NCBI GenBank assembly: GCA_037903355.1
Contig: JBAJFE010000005.1
Span: 3,658,001 to 3,722,000, forward strand
DNA: 64,000 nucleotides
Direction of reading: 5' to 3'
Origin: Trichuris trichiura
Taxonomy: Eukaryota > Nematoda > Enoplea > Trichinellida > Trichuridae
Position numbers and translations under genes: made by a program. The notes beneath the pieces were generated by a model that saw only the letters and a list, made by a program, of their open reading frames with translations, was not told the DNA's origin and did not search any database. Positions 55,589 to 64,000 of this stretch are shown here, in pieces; the stretch's first letter is position 1; each line of letters begins with the position of its first letter.

Positions 55589-57128
55589 CTATTCGCTTTC
55601 CTGTTCAGTGGTAGTCGTCGGTTGAGCGGGCGACGAGCCACCATTGAAAAAAATGTTTGGAATTTTTTCGCCAAAGTAAATCTTGTTATTCGACGTCAGA
55701 GCTTCTATTCTTTTCAACTCTAAGTATTCTGGCGTCAACAGCAGCTGCAAATCAACTACGGCACATTAAAACTCGAATTCAAACAGACAGAGAAAAGAGA
55801 GAGAGAATACAAACTACGAATGCAAATAAAAATTTACCGTATTCGCTTCCGCCACTTTTGCCATCTTGTAGTACTCGGCGTCGGCGCTGCTCTGTATTTT
55901 CGCCAAATAGGTTTGGTCTGAAAAAAGAGCAAAACTGACAATCTTCGAAAAACGTACAAACGCAGCGCAGTCGACCTTCGAGCTCGGAGATGCGTTTTTG
56001 AGTCTCCTTTTCGTTTATTCGTTGTTCGTATTGGATTCTGCCCACCTGAGCTTGCTTTTCGGCTTCTGCAAAACGGCAATTGTTGATTTTAAAAAACGCT
56101 GAATGTCATACTGTATCAACACTTACTGAAAAGCAGGTACAACGAATTTCAAAAAACTGCGTTACCTATGATAGCACGTTTTCGTTCCGTTTCCGCCTCT
56201 TTTTCTACCACCTTTTGATGCTGCACGGCGATTAGCAACTTTGTCTTTTCCGCCTCCCTGTAGCATGCCCAAATGAAGCGGTTACGTCCTTTTTCTTACA
56301 AACGTACATCTTTTCGTAGTTTTGTCTTATTGTTTCCGGGATTTTCGGTTTGGTCACACGGACGGCATGGACATGCAGGCCGGCTGCAATAACGTTCAGT
56401 TCCGCTTGCAAGGCCATCTTTAGACTTTCGTCGATCTGATCTAAATGTTCAACACCGCCGAGTGAGCGAGTGTCGAAAAAAACATTCATTTATACCAAAC
56501 AGATCGATGTACACCTCCTGCAAAGTGTGTACGCTGCAAAATTGATTCACCTCGTGGTGGACTTTATCAAAGATCAACGTTTTGTCGTAGTCAACGGTAT
56601 AATTTTTGACTATGTCGTGAACTACAGTAGCGACATCTGTCATGCAAATCGTTACGAGCGCCAAAAAATACCAGCTCGAATGTCCAGAATGTTGACCACT
56701 TCGATTCGATCAAAATAGATTATAACGCCGCCGCTAAGAAAACGCATCGATTCGCCATAAATCTCAATGGGATGTCAGGTTGACTTGCCTCGTTCCGCAC
56801 GGTACGTTCTTCACTTCGTCCGTTTGCATAGTCACCTAAAATTGATCGTTTGAAAAAAGAGGCGCTGCTATGACCGCTTCAATTACCTGCACAGATCGGT
56901 AAGTAGTCAAAAAAGGGAACATCAAATGGAAGCCGGGATGACTCACGGATTTGAGCAGTGCTCCACCCTGAAATTTTAAAAAAAACACCGCATTTCGTCT
57001 ACTCAATACAACCTACTCACCCTGTAGTAGACTCCGACGTGACCTTCGTCTATTCTGTGCAAGGATAGATTCACTAGAACAGCCGAGAAAATGGCGGCAG
57101 CAGCGCCGATGGCTATGGCGTTTGACAT
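55589..57128 (-). CDS. ERLIN2: erlin-1/2 (SPFH-domain ER membrane protein)
   Basis: Erlins form ring-like assemblies in ER membranes, bind activated IP3 receptors and recruit the RNF170 ubiquitin ligase for ERAD. Ten exons keep frame to 329 codons: 57128-57021, 56967-56887, 56835-56789, 56733-56672, 56636-56496, 56440-56308, 56257-56166, 56065-55976, 55917-55838 and 55744-55589. The N-terminal hydrophobic anchor ([18 protein letters not shown]) is followed by [18 protein letters not shown], the SPFH body ([49 protein letters not shown]) and the coiled-coil and assembly region ([40 protein letters not shown]). Length is close to the human proteins (about 340). The intron after 56789 uses a GC donor and the next is only 35 nt. 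The symbol cannot separate erlin-1 from erlin-2. It starts 182 bp after the SLC37A4 stop. Confidence 0.95.
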
Positions 57129-57310
57129 CTCTATTCCTTAAAAGGTGATGCCTGTCAACCAGGCAATCGATTCAAAAAAAATTGGCGGGTATCCGCGACG
57201 TGTCGCAGCCGCAGTTGCGGAGACAAAGGAAAGGCGCCTTTTGGATACAACTTCACTATTTATTTGACTTGAACCTATTAGCTAAAACGGTAGCTCAAAG
57301 AGCGGGAGAC

Positions 57311-58898
57311 TCAGTCGAACTTTGGCGCCGCCTGTCGAGCGAAAATACTTTCCGAATAGGCCATAAAAAGTAAGCACAAACAGCATAGAGCGTTGTGAAG
57401 CCTCGTTACGTTCAACCAGCCAAACGAATCGGCAGCCAAAGCTGTTGGATAACCGGATAACATTGCTCCCGCTAAAATAAAAAAAATTACAACAAACCAC
57501 TTTCCAACATGCCAACAATGGATGCGTACCCGTGCCGGCAAAGCTGACCATAGTATGCGAAAAACCGGCAACATCAGGAGGCGCTGCTTCGGTAGATATT
57601 ATGCCAAACACGTTTACGCATCCGTACAGACAAGCACCGAGCAGAAAAGACTCCAAAATGAGCATCGACTATTGGAAGCAAAAAAAATTTCCTTTTTCGG
57701 TTAGCGTAGCAAATTAGGGTACTTACATCGCTTAAGCTTAAAAGCAGCAAAGTCAACACGACAACAAACACGTAATATATGGCCAAACGAAACCGACAAT
57801 GACCGGCATCATTGCGACAGCGCTAAAAATGACCAAATAAGGTTAGACGGCCAAAAGTGACGCGCGTTGAACGTCACTTCTAATCGAGCAACAGTATCGG
57901 TGAGGTAGCCCGTCGAAAGACAGCTTACGAAGCCGCCAGCTTCAAAAACGCCAATGAAGGTTACCGCCTCAGCGGTGTTCAGACCTTTCAGGTCGACCAG
58001 CAAAAGTTGGGCCCAATTTTCAAGAAACGTACGCGTTGCAAATACGACAAAGTAGAACAGCGACAAACGACGAAAATAGGGATCCCCTATGATCGTACGG
58101 TATAGGCTGACTGAAACAGCGGAAAATATTTTCAAGCAATAGGCGAACAAGTTGGGGCACTACCTCGAATTGCCGTCGAATCCTTTCGAAAGATGTCGTC
58201 CATATTTGGCATTACGGCGCCAAAAAGGATGAACATAAGCACCAATGAGAAAAGCAAGCACAACAGTCCGGAAGTGAGCATAGCGCGACTCCAACATCCG
58301 GTCGCTTTTAGCAAAAGCTGCATTGCAAATGGTCCTAAGGCGCCGGTCACATTGACGCTGCAAGCCAACCAGGACCAAAGGTTTCCAAAATGCGAATGGT
58401 CGAAGCACTCAAGACAAAAAACAGTGATTAACCAGCCGAGATGTACATGATGAGCATACGCTTCTTAATAGCTTTGAACAGGCGGGCCAACCGCAGCCCT
58501 GAGCGAGACCGCTTATAAACCATAATATGGCGTAGAGGTAGACGTTGCCAACGATGGAGACGAGCAAAGAGCAAACGGCCGATACTACAAGCCCGGACCA
58601 GAATAATACTCGAGCATCGATGTAGTCGGAAAGAATTCCCATAAATAGTCTGCTCGTCACGTAAGCGCCCACAAATGAACTTATGATAAAACCTACATCA
58701 AAATTGGAATCTTTAACGCAACAGAGAAGTGACAGGATGAGAAAAAGTACCTATATCATCCTGGTCAAAGCTTCCTGTACGAATAAGTTCAGGCGATAAA
58801 AAAATAATAGTCTTTCTACACCATACGTACAGCATGTAACCAAAAAATATTGCAACGAACAACACTCGCTGTCTTGGCGACAGCGAGTTGGCACCCAT
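57311..58898 (-). CDS. SLC37A4: SLC37A4-type ER glucose-6-phosphate/phosphate antiporter
   Basis: SLC37A4 moves glucose-6-phosphate into the ER lumen for glucose-6-phosphatase. Seven exons join in frame to 417 codons, near the human length: 58898-58751, 58692-58460, 58407-58164, 58110-57878, 57822-57727, 57668-57530 and 57471-57311. The MFS fold is evident: FFGYMLYVWCRKTI in helix 1 with the conserved Arg, SRLFMGILSDYIDAR between helices 2 and 3, ISGLAQGCGWPACSKLL in helix 4, VNVTGALGPFAMQLLL, LSTGYLTDTVARLE, and CVNVFGIISTEAAPPDVAGF, which mirrors the SLC37A4 segment ending APPNLCG. Introns are 36-65 nt. It lies just upstream of erlin on the same strand; both proteins are in the ER. Among SLC37 members, A4 fits best by the APP motif; A1-A3 are longer. 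Confidence 0.92.
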
Positions 58899-60322
58899 AG
58901 GAACTGAACGGAAAAAAATTGTACATCATTGACGGGAATGGAAGAAGGTACGAAACGGGTGTTGACAACACCATTGGCTAACTGACCACAAGGGAGAATG
59001 ATAAAAAAATTTATTAGGTCCAAATAAGGAGATGATAGGCGCACCGTCGTCATCGGTGGAGATAAAAATCAGCAATGACAAACCGCCACCGCCGTATTAG
59101 GACAATAGGAAAGTCACCCGCCAGTTGAAACCGCACGAATTGGAATATGCATATACAAATAGGCTATGGAGCAGTGGTTTCACTTGCCAGCCATATCGGA
59201 GGAGGAAGGAGATGGGCCTCCTTTGGCGGTCAGTCGTTCCAAAAGCAAAGAAAAACAGCTGTCGCATACTCTGACCGGCTTGGCACTGGACGGTAAAGGC
59301 AATGTGTTCTCGCTGCACTGATGACAAAATATACCACCGCAATGACGACAGTGATGCTAAAAACAGCCTTCTCATTAAGTTGCAGACCGGCTATGATTAA
59401 ACAAGATGTCGCTACAGTCGCCCTAGCTTAAACTATTAGTAGCAAAAAAGAAATCATGAAGAAACGGCAACTAGTTAAACCAGCGGTGAATCAATACGCC
59501 GATAGAAGCTGAGTACTCACACTTAGGCGCTGGCAGATTCTGTAGTGGACGGATGCAAATGCTGACTCTGATTCGGCAAGACAACCGTATGACGAAATGT
59601 GAATCATCAAAAATTTACATGCGCTTGTTGCAATCTTTATTACGCATAGGGAAAATAGCCAAATCGATTTGCATCGTCATTTTTTAAGCATTTGAGGGGC
59701 CAAAAAGCGCCCCGTCATCAGCGTCAATTCACTGCCGATGAAGAAAGGGGACCGAGCAAAAAAAGTTAAGAAATCAATTCAAACCGCCCGCAGACCAACA
59801 CAAAATTGGTAAAAACAAAAAGAGCGCCGAAATAACGCGTCTACGTAGACGAATCAAATAAAGCGGCTCGGCAAAATAAGAACGAGGCAATTGTAAAGTT
59901 AAGTAAAATTTAAAAAATAAAACAGCCAAGAGGGAAAGTTTAATTTATTCGAGTAACTGCATTTATCTCGCATTGGAACTTACTCTACGCGCGAAAAAAA
60001 AGTTTCGACCGTAATCTATGGAATGCAGGTTCCTTGGAAGAACATTGAACGCCGTTTAACGGAGACGCACAACTCCGTGATGTCCTTGAGTAAGGGCTTT
60101 TAGCTGTCACTTTACAAAAAGATTTTCATGCTATCTAATATTCTTCTAATCCCTGTGCGTTAGCGCAAACATAAAGAAGAGCAGAACAGAAAGGCTGCAA
60201 TTTTTTTTCAGTAAAGAACCTGCATTCCTTCTATTACGGTAGATTGGCTAGAACAATACCTGGTGTTTAAACTGATTGTGCCATTTTCCCTTCAATCTTG
60301 CATGATGACGACGAGAAAGTTT

Positions 60323-60324
<2 letters not shown>
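58899..60324. other. no gene supported
   Basis: Upstream region of SLC37A4. Minus-strand ORFs of about 90-100 codons at 59375-59097 and 59053-58751 show no recognisable domain; the second overlaps SLC37A4 exon 1 in another frame. I treat the region as non-coding. Confidence 0.45.

Positions 60325-60377
<53 letters not shown>
60325..60377. repeat. (TA)n microsatellite, about 26 units
   Basis: Uninterrupted alternating TA from about 60325, ending in the TA duplication of the adjoining MITE. Tc1/mariner/pogo elements insert at TA, so the array is a natural target. Confidence 0.95.
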
Positions 60378-60380
<3 letters not shown>

Positions 60381-60546
60381 TAGAATCCGAAGTTGACCAC
60401 CTCTCTATGTCGACCACCTCCCTAAGTTGACCGAATTTTGACCACTTGGTTGGTCCATACGTTAATAAATATAATATACCCACAGCCTCCTATGTTGACC
60501 AGTTTTTCCCGGTCCCTTGGGTGGTCAACTTATGGAGGTTCTACTG
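60378..60546. mobile_element. 169-bp pogo/Tigger-type MITE with TA target duplication
   Basis: Ends CAGTAGAATCCGAAGTTGAC on the left and, reverse-complemented, CAGTAGAACCTCCATAAGTT on the right, forming imperfect terminal inverted repeats flanked by TA. Inside, TTGACCAC-type motifs recur several times from each end. It is too short to code. The TIR style is that of pogo/Tigger elements. It probably depends on a transposase elsewhere. Confidence 0.85.
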
Positions 60547-60548
60547 TA

Positions 60549-60640
60549 TATATTAAAGTTAAAATGTATTATATATGTATATATATTAAAGTTAAAAAGT
60601 CCACTATATATTCATTTATTTATTTTAAAGTTAAAATGCC
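60549..60640. repeat. short tandem repeat of ATTAAAGTTAAAA units
   Basis: Three imperfect copies of a TTAAAGTTAAAATG-like unit with TA-rich or T-rich spacers, directly after the MITE. Confidence 0.6.
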
Positions 60641-60694
60641 CACTTTAAAATCCTCAGGAACGATAGATGGCATTCGCTGCCACAAATCATATTA

Positions 60695-60750
60695 CAACTT
60701 AAGACTGCTGATGACGGGTTTCGAATGACCCGAAAGCTCTGGAGTCTTAT
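60695..60750 (+). ncRNA. hammerhead-ribozyme-like motif of a Penelope-like element
   Basis: CTGATGA (60708-60714) is followed by a stem II that pairs GGGT with ACCC around a short loop, then GAAA (60732-60735), a short potential stem III (CTC TG GAG) and GTC (60744-60746), where cleavage would fall. This is the order of a type I hammerhead, a motif known in Penelope-like element termini. One extra base sits on each side of the core, and stem I pairing is unclear, so activity is doubtful. Confidence 0.5.
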
Positions 60751-60840
60751 TTACATTCATAAAAACACGGGAACCTATCCGTAATAAAGTTTTTCATTAT
60801 GAAAACATATGGTCCCGTACCAAGCCACGTTTTCAAAAAA
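60751..60840 (+). repeat. Penelope-like element fragment
   Basis: CCGTAATAAAG and ATGAAAACATATGGTCCCG continue directly from the hammerhead-like motif. They match the inverted-repeat arms at 6.05-6.19 kb and, in the opposite orientation, the relics at 11.9 and 21.6 kb. Confidence 0.65.
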
Positions 60841-61752
60841 AATAAGGCTATAAGACAAAAAATATTTTATTAATGCGCGCGACTTACGCACGAGCGCCTG
60901 TGCTTACTTACAGCAGTTTCGCGCTCATTATTCCAAAGTCAACAAAAAAGTTTAAACGCTGCGTCAACAGCTGTGAAATTTTGAAATTGAAATCAGCGCG
61001 GCATCGCCAACAAGCGAACGCTGCGTTGAGTTGCTCATCGAGAAATCGCATTTCAAATTTTTTTCCAATTTATCAGCATCGGCTGTCGGCGTCCGAAAAA
61101 GGAATTAACCCTAAACGCGCAACGCATTCTGTTTTTAAGAAAAAAGCGATAAGGGCTTACCGACGTTGCTGGCGAAGCACGAATCGCAAACAACAACAAC
61201 AACAACCGCTGTTTCTTTTTTCAAAGGCAACAACGCGTACGATAAACGAACGAACGCTTCAATGCTACTACTACACTTAATGATTCGCAGGTTAATTGTT
61301 AATGATAAGTAAGGCTTAAACCTAAATCATGGAACACGACCAAACTTATCTCGTACAGGATAAGAAAGAGAAACCCGCGTAGTTATTCTACGGCTACGAA
61401 TAAAGGCGAGAATTGCTGGTTGCACATGAAGTCAAAATTTTCTAACTGACTTTCACCGCGCAGTAAACTGGCTGGAAGAGGGGTTTCGATAGATTTGAAC
61501 GCAAAAGCCAAACTAACTTCGACAAGACGATCATACAAAAACGCTAGCAAGCCTTGGGAGCGCCTTAAGGTGACGGGTGTTGCTTAGAAAGCTGCAAGTG
61601 GGTTTTCGACATGCGCGCATACCGATAGCATAGCTTAACAAGCTATCGAAAAATGTTGAAGCATTATCTACAGCAAAGCCATTGAGCATTAGTTTTGGGC
61701 AAAAAAATAAATAACGGAAAGTATTTTTAAAATGCGAAACTGACTTACTGAC
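60841..61752. other. no gene resolved; RUFY 3' region expected
   Basis: The second half of the RUFY FYVE domain should lie here on the minus strand. A minus-strand frame at about 61208-61160 gives VVVCDSCFASN before a GTAAGC donor, which resembles the VCDSC end of FYVE domains. The preceding residues come from a (GTT)n microsatellite, so this is weak. A 135-codon plus-strand ORF at 60873-61280 looks non-coding. Confidence 0.35.
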
Positions 61753-63853
61753 CTTTCTGCGGCTTACGGAAAACTTCTGCTGGCAACCTTGACAGTCCGT
61801 TACGTCCTTATCGTCAGTCCAGCGAGCGTCGACGAAAGGAAGAAGACCCTCTTTTAAATCTTCAACTTTCAGCTTCGATCTCAATTAAGAACAACTTACT
61901 TGTCATCTACCGTAATACGACTTACTGGGAAAGATGAACGCCCACCTCTTCCAAAGCTTTTTCGTATTCGGCTATCTGCCCTACCATAGTTGAACATTTT
62001 GCTCGTAATTCTCTATTATTCTAAGCAAATGACCATTTAAGCGGTTTCCTACTGGCCAAAGGGCTAAACCTGCTCGGCCGAGGATAACATGTTCGCTCTC
62101 TCTTTGAGCATTTCGTTGTCCTTTCGCAAAGCTTCAAGCGTCGATTGCAACTCACGCTTTGACGACTGCTCTTGCTGAAGAAGCGTTTGCAATTCCCGAC
62201 TGCAACATTTTTCGACGTTCGGTTGAAGAAAAAAACCAAATTCTCAACAACAACTCACCAGAGGGCGCTGCTGCGCTCTAGCTCAGTTTCGAACGTATGC
62301 AAGGAATCTCGGTTCGACTTCAGCTCCTTTTCCAATTGGTCAATCCTGAAGATAACAGCAAACGAGATAACCATTGAGCAAATGACGTCAGCGAAAAAAA
62401 AGTGCAAAGGCCAACCTTGCCTTTGATTCTTCAATTTGCTCATTCAGCCGCGTTTCGTTTACGGCCTTTTCCGTTTTTATTTGGGAAAGCGATAGGTCCT
62501 TCTCGCGACTGACTCCTTCCAGCAGCTGCAATGTGGATATGTGCAGAGCAAAAGCAGCCAAGGGCGCACCCTGAGCTGCCTGTATAGATCCATATTGATA
62601 CGTTTGATGTCGTCCAACTGCTCGCGAAGAGAACATATAGCATCCTGCTTTTGATGAACGTCCTGTTCCAATAGGGTCATCGCCACTTCAAGCTCGTCGC
62701 TTTTTGAAGAAGCAGTCGGAAATGGGGCTTCTTTTTCGGGCTCCTTTTTAAACCAATGAACTTAAATAAGAAAAACAAAAAGCTTCCGTCTCTCTAACCT
62801 GCTTGCCATTGCGTAGGCGTTCCTCTAAAGCTTCGAGCCTTCTAAGCAATGCTTCCTTCTGCGCTCTGAAAAATTTATTGGTTTTAAATTTCACGCGGAC
62901 TTATTGCTTACTGAAGCTGACTGTTCCTTTCTTCCAAATAGCTGCCTTGATCCATCAATGATTTGACGTGAGCGTCCGTACGACTGAAAATAAAAATCCA
63001 CTTTGCTAAGTGAATTGGAAGAGATGATTACTCGAAATCGGACAGCGCATCGTTCATCTGCTCGGCGGAAAGGCTTGGCAATCTGATCATAATCGATAAA
63101 TCGACGTCAGCCGGCTTTAAACGTTTTCAAAGATCAAACAATTATAGTTAATTGCTTGCTTACCTGTCCCATCAAGTCATCCTCTTTCAAAAAAAGTTCG
63201 CAATTCAAAGCGCGAAGACCCAACAAACTGCCGGCAAAAGGAACGGCAGTTGAGTCGTGACGAAGCAACGCCCATTCCTCGTAATAAATACTTTAAGAAA
63301 AAAACAGCGTCCTCACATTCTACTGTCATTAAGCGTAAACAAAAGCAAACTGCTTACTCCGTAATCGACTTTGACTCGATGAGCAGAAGAACGTAATCTG
63401 CCAACTTCTTTTGAATGATAGACAATCGAAGCCAGGCGCGCAGGCGACCCACGTAAGAGCTGCAATGAGTTTGAAAATAAAGAAATGTGTCGACGACGCT
63501 GACAACGGGCCACCAACTGAACACGAGGAAGTTGGTCGATGCACGAGACTGCCTCCCGAAGTTCCTTCGAACCCGCTGCCACTCGATGCAACATTTGCCA
63601 AATGTCCTGAGCCTCCTGCTTCCACACAGCCGTATCTTAACGGACAAGTTGGCGGCGCTTGCTTTAAAAAATTCGGGATTCGCAAATAACTTACTTCGGC
63701 TGCCGTGGCGGATCGCTTTTTCGAAAGTGACAAAAAAATTTATTAACTGAGCATCTTCGGCACCAATACAACGGTCTTCCGTGCTCATCGCCTTTTCCAA
63801 GAGGCTACGAATGGCCAGACGACTGAGCAGGAACAGATTGTTCCGTTGAATAG
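61753..63853 (-). CDS. RUFY family protein (RUN domain, coiled coil, FYVE start), partial
   Basis: RUFY proteins bind small GTPases and phosphoinositides on endosomes and link them to motors. On the minus strand, exons from 63853 encode the RUN domain: RNNLFLLSRLAIRSLLEKAM, NFFVTFEKAIRHGSR, VWKQEAQDIWQML, LRAWLRLSIIQKKLADYVL, YYEEWALLRHDSTAVPF and LGLRALNCELFLKEDDLMGQ. Coiled-coil exons follow, including AMTLLEQDVHQKQDAICSLR at about 62686-62625, which closely parallels RUFY. An exon ending at 61753 gives LKVEDLKEGLLPF and the first half of a FYVE finger (TDCQGCQQKFSVSRRK) before a GTCAGT donor. The HHCR half of the FYVE domain was not found. The gene begins beyond the window end, since the 63853 boundary is a splice acceptor. 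Individual exon joins are mostly unresolved. Confidence 0.85.
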
Positions 63854-64000
63854 CTGAAAAAAGAAGCAATACAATTTAGCTGTACAAATATGCAAATTAC
63901 TCGGCAAAATAGACTACAGCTTACGAAGGTGACTCTGATCTATTGACGCGAACTGTCAGCTTAAAACTGCGTTGCTTTGTTTTTTGCTCGCAAAGAATTG

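Noticed and set aside
60873..61280. 135-codon plus-strand ORF as a gene
   Set aside because: It is basic and low in complexity with a Gln run from a CAA microsatellite, has no domain, and lies opposite the expected RUFY 3' region.

Overview
The window is a stretch of invertebrate nuclear genome. Most introns with coordinates I could fix are very short (about 35-90 nt), acceptors read TTTTCAG or TTNCAG, codon use is mixed, and the non-coding DNA is AT-rich. The gene set (NAK kinase, WDR47, PIN1, TFB2M, TANGO1, erlin, SLC37A4, RUFY) is metazoan. A nematode is my best guess. A TANGO1 gene argues for an early-branching (Dorylaimia/clade I) worm rather than a Caenorhabditis relative, because TANGO1 is described as missing from C. 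elegans. The species assignment is inference.

Layout. 1.1-4.0 kb (+): a multi-exon Numb-associated kinase (AAK1/BIKE/SEL-5 type). 6.0-24.2 kb: a region dense in transposable elements. It holds a 39-bp perfect inverted repeat with Penelope-like sequence, one arm of a 400-bp inverted duplication, a hAT element with 8-bp target duplications and a broken transposase, two head-to-head Penelope-like reverse transcriptase relics, a LINE relic interrupted by an LTR element, a 68-bp minisatellite, and further Penelope-like pieces including a GIY-YIG relic. 24-29 kb looks empty. 29.1-29.8 kb (+) has a single-exon secreted or GPI-anchored Cys-rich orphan. From 31.5 kb to the window end almost everything lies on the minus strand: WDR47, PIN1, TFB2M, an unidentified membrane protein, TANGO1, erlin, SLC37A4 and RUFY. 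One plus-strand secreted Thr-rich gene sits between PIN1 and TFB2M.

The most unusual item is the LTR retrotransposon at 14757-18400. Its LTRs are identical by eye (581 bp), it has a 5-bp target duplication and a polypurine tract, and its two ORFs encode Gag, an aspartic protease and a complete DD35E integrase. It has no reverse transcriptase or RNase H. The gap is in frame, so this looks like a recently mobile Gag-protease-integrase element that must borrow reverse transcription in trans. Its gag ORF starts inside the 5' LTR and its second ORF begins with an ATGA overlap.

The host genes have a secretory theme: TANGO1 (collagen export from the ER), erlin (ER SPFH protein), SLC37A4 (ER glucose-6-phosphate transporter) and RUFY (endosomal trafficking). 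SLC37A4 and erlin are 182 bp apart on the same strand and could be co-transcribed. Exon joins given for PIN1, TFB2M, TANGO1, erlin, SLC37A4 and the Thr-rich gene were checked by reading-frame arithmetic. Those for the 3' half of the kinase, the middle of WDR47 and all of RUFY are incomplete.
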